Source: Panulirus ornatus
Taxonomy: Eukaryota; Arthropoda; Malacostraca; Decapoda; Palinuridae
Assembly: GCF_036320965.1 (NCBI RefSeq)
Contig: NC_092240.1
Coordinates: 16,442,501 to 16,506,500, forward strand
Direction of reading: 5' to 3'
DNA: 64,000 bases
In this document: piece after piece, positions 10,295-22,747 of the stretch
Numbering within the stretch: the stretch's first letter is position 1
Layout of the letters: every line of letters starts with the position of its first letter
Made by a program: the position numbers and the translations under genes
The notes under the pieces: generated by a model
What the model was told of the DNA's origin: nothing
Databases searched by the model: none
The model's input: only the letters and a program-made list of their open reading frames with translations

Positions 10295-11045
10295 TATCTG
10301 GGAGTGGATCTGGCAGCGGATGGAACCATGGAAGCGGAAGTGGATCATAGGGTAGGGGAGGGGGCGAAAATTCTGGGAGCCTTGAAGAATGTGTGGAAGT
10401 CGAGAACATTATCTCGGAAAGCAAAAATGGGTATGTTTGAAGGAATAGTGGTTCCAACAATGTTGCATGGTTGCGAGGCGTGGGCTATGGATAGAGTTGT
10501 GCGCAGGAGGATGGATGTGCTGGAAATGAGATGTTTGAGGACAATGTGTGGTGTGAGGTGGTTTGATCGAGTGAGTAACATAAGGGTAAGAGAGATGTGT
10601 GGAAATAAAAAGAGCGTGGTTGAGAGAGCAGAAGAGGGTGTTTTGAAGTGGTTTGGGCACATGGAGAGGATGAGTGAGGAAAGATTGACCAAGAGGATAT
10701 ATGTGTCAGAAGTGGAGGGAGCAAGGAGAAGAGGGAGACCAAATTGGAGGTGGAAAGATGGAGTGAAAAAGATTTTGTGTGATCGGGGCCTGAACATGCA
10801 GGAGGGAGAAAGGAGGGCAAGGAATAGAGTGAATTGGAGTCATGTGGTATACCGGGGTTGACGTGCTGTCAGTGGATTGAATCAAGGCATGTGAAGCGTC
10901 TGGGGTAAACCATGGAAAGCTGTGTAGGTATGTATATTTGCGTGTGTGGACGTATGTATATACATGTGTATGGGGGGGGTTGGGCCATTTCTTTCGTCTG
11001 TTTCCTTGCGCTACCTCGCAAACGCGGGAGACAGCGACAAAGTAT

Positions 11046-11059
<14 letters not shown>
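10292..11059 (+). mobile_element. LINE 3' fragment between two (TA)n tracts (short 3'UTR)
   Basis: Starts at GATATCTGGGAGTGGATCTG directly after a (TA)n tract and includes the open C-terminal domain to the stop at 10861, the short 3'UTR, stem-loop and about 15 A, then another (TA)n tract. There is no RT catalytic region. Confidence 0.87.

Positions 11060-11129
<70 letters not shown>
11060..11129. repeat. (TA)n microsatellite
   Basis: About 70 nt of perfect TA repeat directly after a LINE poly-A tail and before a head-only element fragment. Confidence 0.95.
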
Positions 11130-11130
<1 letters not shown>

Positions 11131-11132
<2 letters not shown>

Positions 11133-11192
11133 TTATTATCCCTGGGGTTAGGGGAGAAAGAATACTTCCCACGTATTCCCTGCGTGTCGTAG
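11131..11192 (+). mobile_element. Head-only fragment of the LINE/short element 5' end
   Basis: About 62 nt reading TTATCCCTGGGG, then GAGAAAGAATACTTCCCACG and CTGCGTGTCGTAG. This is the 5' end shared by the full-length LINEs and the short non-autonomous element. It is preceded by (TA)n and joins directly to RT sequence of the LINE copy at 11193, so more than 2 kb of LINE is missing at the junction. It could be an internally deleted LINE, template switching, or an assembly join. Confidence 0.75.
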
Positions 11193-12517
11193 ATACTTAG
11201 AAAAGCAAATGGATTTGTATGTAGCATTTATGGATCTGGAGAAGGCATATGATAGAGTTGATAGAGATGCTCTGTGGAAGGTATTAAGAATATATGGTGT
11301 GGGAGGCAAGTTGTTAGAAGCAGTGAAAAGTTTTTATCGAGGATGTAAGGCATGTGTACGTGTAGGAAGAGAGGAAAGTGATTGGTTCTCAGTGAATGTA
11401 GGTTTGCGGCAGGGGTGTGTGATGTCTCCATGGTTGTTTAATTTGTTTATGGATGGGGTTGGTAGGGAGGTGAATGCAAGAGTTTTGGAAAGAGGGGCAA
11501 GTATGAAGTCTGTTGGGGATGAGAGAGCTTGGGAAGTGAGTCAGTTGTTGTTCGCTGATGATACAGCACTGGTGGCTGATTCATGTGAGAAACTGCAGAA
11601 GCTGGTGACTGAGTTTGGTAAAGTGTGTGAAAGAAGAAAGTTAAGAGTAAATGTGGAAAAGAGCAAGGTTATTAGGTACAGTAGGGTTGAGGATCAAGTC
11701 AATTGGGAGGTGAGTTTGAATGGAGAAAAACTGGAGGAAGTGAAGTGTTTTAGATATCTGGGAGTGGATCTGGCAGCGGATGGAAACATGGAAGCGGAAG
11801 TGGATCATAGGGTGGGGGAGGGGGCGAAAATTCTGGGGGCCTTGAAAAATGTGTGGAAGTCGAGAACATTATCTCGGAAAGCAAAAATGGGTATGTTTGA
11901 AGGAATAGTGGTTCCAACAATGTTGTATGGTTGCGAGGCGTGGGCTATGGATAGAGTTGTGCGCAGGAGGATGGATGTGCTGAAAATGAGATGTTTGAGG
12001 ACAATGTGTGGTGTGAGGTGGTTTGATCGAGTGAGTAACGTAAGGGTAAGAGAGATGTGTGGAAATAAAAAGAGCGTGGTTGAGAGAGCAGAAGAGGGTG
12101 TTTTGAAGTGGTTTGGGCACATGGAGAGAATGAGTGAGGAAAGATTGACCAAGAGGATATATGTGTCGGAGGTGGAGGGAACGAGGAGAAGAGGGAGACC
12201 AAATTGGAGGTGGAAAGATGGAGTGAAAAAGATTTTGTGTGATTGGGGCCTGAACATGCAGGAGGGTGAAAGGAGGGCAAGGAATAGAGTAAATTGGAGC
12301 GATGTGGTATACTGGGGTTGACGTGCTGTCAGTGGATTGAATCAAGACATGTGAAGCGTCTGGGGTAAACCATGGAAAGCTGTGTAGGTGTGTATATTTG
12401 CGTGTGTGGACGTATGTATATACATGTGTATGGGGGGGGTTGGGCCATTTCTTTTGTCTGTTTCCTTGCGCTACCTCGCAAACGCGGGAGACAACAACAA
12501 AGTATAATAAAAAAAAA

Positions 12518-12519
<2 letters not shown>
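11193..12519 (+). mobile_element. LINE copy, 5'-truncated in the RT (short 3'UTR)
   Basis: Begins at ATACTTAGAAAAGCAAATGG, just before RT motif A, and is open from 11209 to 12321 (370 codons: AFMDLEKAYDRVDRD, LRQGCVMSPWLF, FADDTALVAD, C-terminal domain). The short 3'UTR ends in an A-rich tail joined to (TA)n. Its 5' truncation point is within about one base of that of the next copy at 12887. Confidence 0.87.

Positions 12520-12577
<58 letters not shown>
12520..12577. repeat. (TA)n microsatellite
   Basis: About 58 nt, nearly perfect TA, between a LINE tail and a short element. Confidence 0.95.
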
Positions 12578-12581
<4 letters not shown>

Positions 12582-12582
<1 letters not shown>

Positions 12583-12822
12583 TTTTTTTTTTTTTCTTTT
12601 CATACTATTCGCTATTTCCCGCATTAGCGAGGTAGCGTCAAGAACAGAGGACTGGGCCTTTGAGGGAACATCCTCACTTGGCCCCCTTCTCTCTTCCTTC
12701 TTTTGGAAAATGAAAAACGAGAGGGGAGGATTTCCAGCCCCCCACTCCCTTCCCTTTTAGTCGCCTTCTATGACACGCAGGGAATACGTGGGAAGAATTC
12801 TTTCTCCCCTATCCCCAGGGAT

Positions 12823-12824
<2 letters not shown>
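12582..12824 (-). mobile_element. Short non-autonomous element, copy 2
   Basis: Minus strand, best-preserved copy together with 46018. T-run at 12582-12595, stem-loop (CCCGCATTAGCGAGGTAGCG on the + strand at about 12618-12637), body, and 5' end CTATCCCCAGGGATA at 12824. It is flanked by (TA)n on both sides. Confidence 0.8.

Positions 12825-12825
<1 letters not shown>

Positions 12826-12885
<60 letters not shown>
12826..12885. repeat. (TA)n microsatellite
   Basis: About 60 nt of TA repeat between the 5' end of a short element and a truncated LINE. Confidence 0.95.
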
Positions 12886-12886
<1 letters not shown>

Positions 12887-12888
<2 letters not shown>

Positions 12889-13326
12889 TACTTAGAAAAG
12901 CAAATGGATTTGTATGTAGCATTTATGGATCTGGAGAAGGCATATGATAGAGTTGATAGAGATGCTCTGTGGAAGGTATTAAGAATATATGGTGTGGGAG
13001 GAAAGTTGTTAGAAGCAGTGAAAAGTTTTTATCGAGGATGTAAGGCATGTGTACGTGTAGGAAGAGAGGAAAGTGATTGGTTCTCAGTGAATGTAGGTTT
13101 GCGGCAGGGGTGTGTGATGTCTCCATGGTTGTTTAATTTGTTTATGGATGGGGTTGTTAGGGAGGTAAATGCAAGAGTTTTGGAAAGAGGGGCAAGTATG
13201 AAGTCTGTTGGGGATGAGAGAGCTTGGGAAGTGAGTCAGTTGTTGTTCGCTGATGATACAGCGCTGGTGGCTGATTTATGTGAGAAACTGCAGAAGCTGG
13301 TGACTGAGTTTGGTAAAGTGTGTGGA
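12887..13326 (+). mobile_element. LINE RT fragment, truncated at both ends
   Basis: Covers RT motif A to just after FADD (AATACTTAGAAAAGCAAATG to AAAGTGTGTGGA). The left edge is (TA)n and the right edge a 16-nt TA tract at 13327-13340. The reading frame is open. It lacks C-terminal domain and 3'UTR, so it is not a simple 5'-truncated insertion; later recombination or an assembly join is likely. Confidence 0.82.
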
Positions 13327-13340
13327 ATATATATATATAT

Positions 13341-14246
13341 ATTCCGCCAATCCTCAGGCACCTCACCATGAGTCATACATACATAGTGCCATTGTACAAA
13401 GGCAAAGGGGATAAGAGTGAGTGCTCAAATTACAGAGGTATAAGTTTGTTGAGTATTCCTGGTAAATTATATGGGAGGGTATTGATTGAGAGGGTGAAGG
13501 CATGTACAGAGCATCAGATTGGGGAAGAGCAGTGTGGTTTCAGAAGTGGTAGAGGATGTGTGGATCAGGTGTTTGCTTTGAAGAATGTATGTGAGAAATA
13601 CTTAGAAAAGCAAATGGATTTGTATGTAGCATTTATAGATCTGGAGAAGGCATATGATAGAGTTGATAGAGATGCTCTGTGGAAGGTATTAAGAATATAT
13701 GGTGTGGGAGGCAAGTTGTTAGAAGCAGTGAAAAGTTTTTATCGAGGATGTAAGGCATGTGTACGTGTAGGAAGAGAGGAAAGTGATTGGTTCTCAGTGA
13801 ATGTAGGTTTGCGGCAGGGGTGTGTGATGTCTCCATGGTTGTTTAATTTGTTTATGGATGGGGTTGTTAGGGAGGTAAATGCAAGAGTTTTGGAAAGAGG
13901 GGCAAGTATGAAGTCTGTTGGGGATGAGAGAGCTTGGGAAGTGAGTCAGTTGTTGTTCGCTGATGATACAGCGCTGGTGGCGGATTCATGTGAGAAACTG
14001 CAGAAGCTGGTGACGGAGTTTGGTAAAGTGTGTGGAAGAAGAAAGTTAAGAGTAAATGTGAATAAGAGCAAGGTTATTAGGTACAGTAGGGTTGAGGGTC
14101 AAGTCAATTGGGAGGTGAGTTTGAATGGTGAAAAACTGGAGGAAGTGAAGTGTTTTAGATATCTGGGAGTGGATCTGTCAGCGGATGGAACCATGGAAGC
14201 GGAAGTGGATCATAGGGTGGGGGAGGGGGCGAAAATTTTGGGAGCT
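13341..14246 (+). mobile_element. LINE copy with a 42-nt inverted 5' end
   Basis: The segment 13341-13382 is the minus-strand version of the LINE stretch that normally lies just upstream of ATAGTGCCATTGTAC. At 13383 the sequence turns to plus orientation, with six LINE bases lost at the turn. It then continues through a complete, open RT (FADDTALVAD) to 14246, where it runs into a minus-strand copy. A short inversion with a few bases lost at the turn is the classic product of twin priming during LINE insertion. Confidence 0.82.
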
Positions 14247-15266
14247 CAGTCACCAACTTATGTAGTTTCTCACCCGAATCAGCCACCAGTTCTGTATCAT
14301 CAGCAAACAACAACTGACTCACTTCCCAAGCCCTCTCATCCAGAACAGACTGCATACTTGCCCTTCTCTCCAAAACTCTAGCATTTACCTCCCTAACCAC
14401 ACCATCCATAAACAAATGTAACAACCATGGAAACATCACGCACCCCTGCCGCAAACCGACATTCACTGGGAACCAATCACTTTCCTCTCTTCCTACTCGT
14501 TCATATGCCTTACAACATTGGTAAAAATTGGTAAAAGTTTTTCCCTGCTTCTAGCAACTTACCTCCCACACCATATACTCTTAAAACCTTCCACAAAGCA
14601 TCTCTATCCACCCTATCATATACCTTCTCCAGATCCATAGATGCCACATACAAATCCATGTTTTTCTAAGTATTTCTCATACATTCTTCAAAGCAAACAC
14701 CTGATCCACACATCCTCTACCACTTCTGAAACCACACTGCTCTTCCCCAGTGTGATGCTCTGTACATACCTTCACCCTCTCAATCAATACCCTCCCATAT
14801 AAGTTCCCAGGAACACTCAACAAACTTATGATTCTTTATCCCCTTTACCTTTGTACAGTGGCGCTATGCATGCCTTCCTCCAATCCCCAGGCACTTCACC
14901 ATGAATATTGAATATCCTTACCAACCAATCAACAACACAGTTAACCCCTTTTTTGATAAATTCAGTCGCAATACCATTCAAACCCACCACCTTGCCGGCT
15001 TTCATCTTCCTCAAAGCTTTCTCTACCTCTTCTTTGTTCACCAAACCACTCTCCCTGACCCTCCCACTTCACTCACCACCGCGACTAGAACACCCCATAT
15101 CTGCCACTGTATCATCAAACATTCCACAAACACTCAGAATATTCACTCCATCTCCTTCTCACTTCATCACTACTTGTTATTACTTCCCCCTTTGCCCCCT
15201 TCACTGATGTTCCCATTTGTTCTCTTGTCTTTCACACTTTATTTACCTCCTTCCAAAACATCTTTT
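14246..15266 (-). mobile_element. LINE RT/linker fragment, minus strand, decayed
   Basis: Minus-strand LINE from the FADD region (near 14310 on the + strand) back to the linker (TTCCAAAACATC near 15255). It carries several frameshifts and the motifs VNKEEVEKALRKMKAG and IFNIHGEVPGDWRKACIAP. It lacks the C-terminal domain and 3'UTR: at 14246 it is joined head-on to the plus-strand copy, leaving an inverted repeat junction. Confidence 0.82.
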
Positions 15267-18200
15267 TTATTTATTCATTTATTATACTTAGTCGCTGTCT
15301 CCCGCGTTAGCGAGGTAACGCAAGGAAACAGATGAAAGAACGGCCCAACCCACCCACACACACACACATATATATATATATATAATCGCCCAAACTTGCA
15401 CATATACATACCTATACATTTCAATGTATACAGACATATACATACACAGACATAAACATATATACACATGTACATATTCATACTTGCTGCCTTCATTCAT
15501 TCCTGTCGCCACCCCGCCACACATGAAAGACAGCACCCCCTCCCCCGTGCATGTGAGGTAGTGCTAGGAAAAGACAACAAAGGCCACATTCGTTCACACT
15601 TAGTCTCAAGCTGTCATGTGTAATGCACCAATACCAGAGCTCCCTTTCCACATCCAGGCCCCACAAAACTTTCCATGGTTTACCCCAGATGCTTCACATG
15701 CTGTGGTTCAATCCAATGATAACACACCAACCCCGTTATGCCACATCGTTCCAATTCACTCTATTTTTTGCACGCATTTCACCCTCCTGTATGTTCTGGC
15801 CCCGATCGCTCAAAATTTTTTTCACTCCATCCTTCCACCTCCGATGTGGTCTCCCACTTCTCCTTGTTCCTTCCACCTCTGACATATATCCTCTTTGTCG
15901 GTCTTTCCTCATTCATTCTCTCCATGTGACCAAACCAGTTCAATACACCCTCTTCTGCTTTCTCAACCACACTCTTTTTATTACAACACATCTCTCTTAC
16001 TCTTTTATTACTTACTCGATCAAACCACCTCACACCACATATTGTCCTCAAACATTTCTTTTCCAACACATCCACCCTCCTCCGCACAACCCTAAATATA
16101 GCCCATGCATCACAACCATATAACATTGTTGGAACCACTATTCCTTCAAACATACCCATGTTTGCTCTCCGAGATAACGTTCTCACCTTCCACACATTCT
16201 TCAATGCACTCAGAAACTTCATCCCCTCCCCCACCCAGTGACTCACTTCTGCTTCCGTGGTTCCATCCTCTGCTAAATCCACTCCCAGATATCTAAAACA
16301 CTTCACTTCCCCAGTTTTTCTCTATTCAAATTTACCTCCCAATTAACTTGTCTCTCAACTGTACTGAACCTAATTACCTTGCTCTTATTCACATTTACTC
16401 TGAGCTTTCTTCTTTCACACACTTTACCAAACTCAGTCACCAACTTCTGCAGTTTCTCACCCGAATCAGCTACCAGTGCTGTATCATCAACGAAAAACTG
16501 ACTCACTTCCCAAGCCCTCTCATCCACAACAGACTGCATACTTGCCCCTCTCTCCAAAACCCTTGCATTCACCTCTCTAACAACCCCATCCATAAACAGA
16601 TTAAACAACCATGGAGACATCACGCACCCCTGCCGCATACCGACATTCACTGGGAACCAATCACTTTCCTCTCTTTCTACTCGTATACCTGCCTAACATC
16701 CTCGATAAAAACTTTTCACTGCTTCTAACAACTTACCTCCCACACCATATACTCTTAATACCTTCCACAAAGCCTCTCTGTCAACTCTATCATATGCTCT
16801 ATCCAGATCCATAAATGCTACATACAAATCCATTTGTTTTTCTAAGTATTTCTCACATACAATTTTCAAAGCAAACACCTGATCCACACATCCTCAATCA
16901 CTTCTGAAACCACACTGCTCTTCCCCAATCTGATGCTTTGTACATGTCTTTACCCTCTCAATCAATACCCTCCCATATAATTTCCCAAGAATACTCAACC
17001 AACTTATACCTCTGTAATTTGAGCACTCACTTTTATTCCCTTTGTCTTTGTACAGTGGCACTATGCAAGCATTCCACCAATCCTCAGGCACCTCACCATG
17101 AGTCATACATACATTAAATAACCTTACCAACCAGTCAACAATACAGTCACCCCCTTTTTTAATAAATTCCACTTCAATACCATCCAAACCCACTGCTTTG
17201 CCGGCTTTCATCTTCCGCAAAGCTTTTACTACCTCTTCTCTGTTAACCAAATCATTCTCCCTAACCCTCTCACTTTGCACACCACCTCAACCAAAACACC
17301 CTATATCTGCCACTCTATCATCAAACTCATTCAACAAACCTTCAAAATACTCACTCCATCTCCTTCTCGCATCACCACTACTTGTTATCACCTCCCCATT
17401 AGTCCCCTTCACTGAACTTCCCATTGGTTCCCTTGTCTTACGCACTTCATTTACCTCCTTCCAAAACATCTTTATATTCTCCCTAAAATTTAATGATACT
17501 CTCTCACCCCAACTCTCATTTGCCCTCTTTTTCACCTCTTGCACCTTTCTCTTGACCTGCCTCTTTCTTTTATACATCTCCCAGTCATTTGCATTATTTC
17601 CCTGCAAAAATCATCCAAATGCCTTTCTCTTCTCTTTCACTAATAATCTTACTTCTTCATCCCACCACTCACTACCCTTTCTAATCTGCCCACCTCTCAC
17701 GCTTCTCATGCCACAAGCATCTTTTGCGCAAGCCATCACTGCTTCCGTAAATACATCCCATTCCTCCCCCACTCCCCTTACGTCCTTTGTTCTCACCTTT
17801 TTCCATTCTGTACTCAGTCTCTCCTGGTGCTTCCTCACACAAGTCTCTTTCCCAAGCTCACTTACTCTTACCACTCTTTTCACCCCAACATTCTTCTTTT
17901 CGGAAAACCTCTACAAATCTTCACTTTCACCTCTACAAGATAATGATCAGACATCCCTCCATTTGCACCTCTCAGCACATTAACATCCAAAAGTCTGTTT
18001 TGCGCACCTATCACTTAACACGTAATCCAATAACGCTCTCTGGCCATCTCTCCTACTTACATACGTATACTTACGTATATCTCTCTTTTTAAACCAGGTA
18101 TTCCCAATCACCAGTCCTTTTTCAGCACATAAATCTACAAGCTCTTCACAATTTCCATTTACAACACTGAACACCTCATGTACACCAATTATTCCCTCAA

Positions 18201-18279
18201 CTGCCACATTACTCACCTTTGCATTCAAATCACCCATCACTATAACCCGGTCTCGTGCATCAAAACTCAGCTGCTCCCA
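15267..18279 (-). mobile_element. LINE copy, long 3'UTR, 5'-truncated in the endonuclease, several frameshifts
   Basis: About 3.0 kb on the minus strand. The 3' end is at 15267 (TTTATTCATTTATTATAC tail, stem-loop, long 3'UTR with CA/TA-rich stretch 15355-15480). The C-terminal domain is at 15779-16306, RT pieces at 16303-17280 (FVDDTALVAD instead of FADD in the frame seen) and linker plus end of endonuclease (VMGDLNAKV, GNTWFKKRDIRKYTYVSRRD) up to 18279. The first Ala of FADD is changed and one residue appears lost beside it, so this copy cannot encode a normal RT. Confidence 0.87.
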
Positions 18280-19185
18280 GGCTAACTTCAAAACTTGACC
18301 CGGTTGCCATACACCACAATGTTAGTTCAGTTTCCATCCTCTATTGATATTACTTTGGGTTTTTGCTCCCAAGAGCTGGCTGCTTGTGTTCCCCAGTGAT
18401 AGGTACATAATGCAATACTCAGCAAGCTGCTGTGTCATATCATTACTGTATGCTGTTGGCAACTCAAGGATGGGTCGTTTTGTTAACTGTTTCTTTCCAT
18501 ACACCTTGAATTTTTGCAGCTCTCTACTCTTTCATGTCTTCTTTAATAAATATGACCTGACACATTTCTGTTAGCCCTCTATCAGCAAAAACACACTTGC
18601 CATATTTCACATAACACAATAAAATGTAAATCTTTATTCTTAACCGTGAATTTTCTTGTAATGAGTCCTGTGTGCTAACCAACCTTAATGGCAGAATCTC
18701 ATCATGAGTAAAGAAAGTTTGAAAGATGGAGCCCCATGAGTTGAGAATTCTTTCCCTATTCTTTACAGATAGTGTTGTACCTAGATGATTACAAAAGATT
18801 CATGGTTATTAATTTTTCTCTCTTATCCTTAGGGATAAATACATGTAACAAGCTGTAAATATTTGATTGATATATCAAGGCAGTTACATTAGTAACTGAT
18901 TGGTTTTATTTTTCTTTTCAGTTCAGAAGATAGACACAGACTTTAAGAGACAAACTTGTGTGAGCAATAGCACTTATCTTGTTGGTCTGATGATGAAAAA
19001 TGCACCTGGTCCATAACTTCCATATGTGGTTCAAGTACCTGCAAGTATTTTCATGTTCACATAATGAAGAAGGCCATCTAAGAAAGTACTTCCATATCTA
19101 TCAGGAAAACTATAGATATTTGGAAAAAGACAGGAATATAAACTGGTGAAGAAAGAATATCAAGTTGGAGACAAGTTTGATGAAA
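18280..19185. other. Non-coding stretch, no recognised feature
   Basis: AT-rich with frequent stops. It lies between the 5' end of a minus-strand LINE and the left copy of the direct repeat that brackets the 315-bp array. Nothing coding seen. Confidence 0.5.
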
Positions 19186-19272
19186 AGGGAGAACTTCAAA
19201 AAATATTTCATAATGATGCTCTTTCACCATCCATCATAATGCTTTAAAGATAATGAGGATTGGGAAAGTGTT
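19186..19272 (+). repeat. Left copy of a direct repeat bracketing the 315-bp array
   Basis: GGGAGAACTTCAAAAAATAT and TCATAATGCTTTAAAGATAA then TGAGGATTGG recur in the same order and orientation at 28990-29125. The left copy lacks about 50 nt present in the right copy; the missing part is bounded by an ATGCT/TGCT direct repeat. Confidence 0.85.
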
Positions 19273-19310
19273 TCATTACATTATATTTCTAATTGAAAAC
19301 AAAAACCTTT

Positions 19311-22168
19311 TATTTATTTATTTATTTTGCTTTGTCGCTGTCTCCCGCGTTTGCGAGGTAGCGCAAGGAAACAGATGAAAGAAATGGCCCAACCCACCCC
19401 CATACACAATGTATACACACACACACACGCATACACAATGTATACACACACACGTCCACACATGCAAATATACATACCTATACATCTCAATGTACACATA
19501 TATATACATACACAGACACATACATTTATACCCATGCACACAATTCACACTGTCTGCCCCCATTCACTCCCATCGCCACCTCGCCACACATGGAATACCT
19601 TCCCCCTCCCCCCTCATGTGTGCGAGGTAGCACTAGGAAAAGACAACAAAGGCCCCATTCATTCACACTCAGTCTCTAGCTGCCACGCAATTATGCCCGA
19701 AACCACAGCTCCCTTTCCACATCCAGGCCCCACACAACTTTCCATGGTTTACCCCAGACGCTTCACATGCCCTGATTCAATTCACTGACAGCACGTCAAC
19801 CCTGGTATACTACATTGATCCAATTCACTCTATTCCTTGCCCTCCTTTCATCCTCCTGCATGTTCAGGCCCCGATCACACAAAATCTTTTTCACTCCATC
19901 TTTCCACCTCCAATTTGGTCTCCCACTTCTCCTCGTTCCCTCCACCTCCGACACATATATCCTCTTGGTCAATCTTTCCTCACTCATTCTCTCCATGTGC
20001 CCAAACCATTTCAAAACACCCTCCTCTGCTCTCTCAACCACACTCTTTTTATTTCCACACATCTCTCTTACCCTTACAATACTTACTCGATCAAACCACC
20101 TCACACCACACATTGTCCTCAAACATCTCATTTCCAGCACATCCACCCTCCTGCACACAACTCTATCCATAGCCCACGCCTCGCAACCATACAACATTGT
20201 TGGAACCACTATTCCTTCAAACATACCCATTTTTGCTTTCCGAGATAATGTTCTCGACTTCCACACATTCTTCAAGGCTCCCTGGATTTTCGCCCCCTCC
20301 CCCACCCTATGATTCACTTCCGCTTCCATGGTTCCATCCGCTGCCAGATCCACTCCCAGATATCTAAAACACTTTACTTCCTCCAGTTTTTCTCCATTCA
20401 AACTCACCTCCCAATTGACTTGACCCTCAACCCATACTGTACCTAATAACCTTGCTCTTATTCACATTTACTCTTAACTTTCTTCTTTCACACACTTTAC
20501 CAAACTCAGTCACCAGCTTCTGCAGTTTCTCACATGAATCAGCCACCAGCGCTGTATCATCAGCGAACAACAACTGACTCACTTCCCAAGCTCTCTCATC
20601 CACAACAGACTTCATACTTGCCCCTCTTTCCAAAACTCTTGCATTCACCTCCCTAACAACCCCATCCATAAACAAATTAAACAACCATGGAGACATCACA
20701 CACCCCTGCTGCAAACCTCCATTCACTGAGAACCAATCACTTTCCTCTCTTCCTACACGTACACATGCCTTACTTCCTCGATAAAAACTTTTCACTGCTT
20801 CTAACAACTTGCCTCCCACACCATATATTCTTAATACCTTCCACAGAGCATCTCTGTCAACTCTATCATATGCCTTCTCCAGATCCATAAATGCTACATA
20901 CAAATCCATTTGCTTTTCTAAGTATTTCTCACATACATTCTTCAAAGCAAACACCTGATCCACACATCCTCTACCACTTCTGAAACCACACTTCTCTTCC
21001 CCAATCTGATGCTCTGTACATGCCTTCACCCTCTCAATCAATACCCTCCCATATAATTTACCAGGAATACTCAACAAACTTATACCTCTGTAATTTGAGC
21101 ACTCACTCTTATCCCCTTTGCCTTTGTACAATGGCACTATGCACGCATTCCGCCAATCCTCAGGCACCTCACCATGAGTCATACATACATTAAATAACCT
21201 TACCAACCAGTCAACAATACAGTCACCCCCTTTTTTAATAAATTCCACTGCAATACCATCCAAACCTGCTGCCTTGCCGGCTTTCATCTTCCGCAAGGCT
21301 TTTACTACCTCTTCTCTGTTTACCAAATCATTTTCCCTAACCCTCTCACTTTGCACACCACCTCGACCAAAACACCCTATATCTGCCACTCTATCATCAA
21401 ACACATTCAACACACCTTCAAAATACTCACTCCATCTCCTTCTCACATCACCACTACTTGTTATCACCTCCCCATTAGCGCCGTTCACTGAAGTTCCCAT
21501 TTGCTCCCTTGTCTTATGCACTTTATTTACCTCCTTCCAGAACATCTTTTTATTCTCCCTAAAATTTAATGATACTCTCTCAACCCAACTCTCATTTGCC
21601 CTCTTTTTCACCTCTTGCACCTTTCTCTTGACCTCCTGTCTCTTTCTTTTATACATCTCCCACTCAATTGCATTTTTTCCCTGCAAAAATCGTCCAAATG
21701 CCTCTCTCTTCTCTTTCACTAATAATCTTACTTCTTCATCCCACCACTCACTACCCTTTCTAATCAACCCACCTCCCACTCTTCTCATGCCACAAGCATC
21801 TTTTGCGCAATCCATCACTGATTCCCTAAATACATCCCATTCCTCCCCCACTCCCCTTACTTCTATTGTTCTCACCTTTTTCCATTCTGTACTCAGTCTC
21901 TCCTGGTACTTCCTCACACAAGTCTCCTTCCCAAGCTCACTTACTCTCACCACCCTCTTCACCCCAACATTCACTCTTCTTTTCTGAAAACCCATACAAA
22001 TCTTCACCTTAGCCTCCACAAGATAATGATCAGACATCCCTCCAGTTGCACCTCTCAGCACATTAACATCCAAAAGTCTCTCTTTCGTGTGCCTGTCAAT
22101 TAACACGTAATCCAATAACGCTCTCTGGCCATCTCTCCTACTTACATACGTATTCTTATGTATATCTA
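19311..22168 (-). mobile_element. LINE copy, 5'-truncated in the endonuclease, one frameshift (long 3'UTR)
   Basis: Minus-strand copy of about 2.86 kb. The reading frame is open from 22115 to 20427 (end of endonuclease with MSDHYLVEAKV, linker, RT with FADDTALVAD) and again from 20407 to 19796 (C-terminal domain). The two are separated by one inserted base near 20433, where other copies read CCCTACTG. The RT has some substitutions (EEKCGFRSG, NGGLQQG). The long 3'UTR ends at TTTATTTATTTATTTTGC. It sits inside the 315-bp array: left of its tail is the end of an array unit (19271-19310), and right of its 5' end the array resumes with TTCCCTGAACTATTACC. Confidence 0.9.
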
Positions 22169-22747
22169 TATATTCCCTGAACTATTACCTACAATTTTGG
22201 GTATTTTGTTATGGTAATAGATTTGCTTGGAAACCTCAGTATATGGAGTATTTTTCATGCTGAATTCAAATTTAGGTTTGAAATATATGTTGGGGAGCAA
22301 TATGGCCCATAAATGAATAATTAATATTGCAACTCTTTTAGAAGAACATATGATTATTCAGTTCATATTTATTGGGTATCTGTCGCATTGAAGAATCCTT
22401 ATGAGATATTTTCAGTTTATTTTTTAGGTATTGTAGCGTTTCAATATGTCATTTTTCAATTTTATAACTAAGAGGGTTTGGAGCCAAAATTCACTGAACT
22501 ATTTCCTGCAATTTTTGGTATTTTTGTGAGATAATTAAAAACCTCATTTGAAGGACTATTGTTCATGCTAAATTCAAATCTGAGGTTGAAATATATGTTG
22601 TGGGATATTAAAGCCAGTAAATAAGTAATTGATTGTTACTTTTGTGAAAGATTCTGTGATTTTTCGGTTTGTATTTATTGGGTATCTGTTGCCTTGGGGA
22701 AACATTTTGATTTTTTTATATACATAAATAATGATAATTATTTATGT

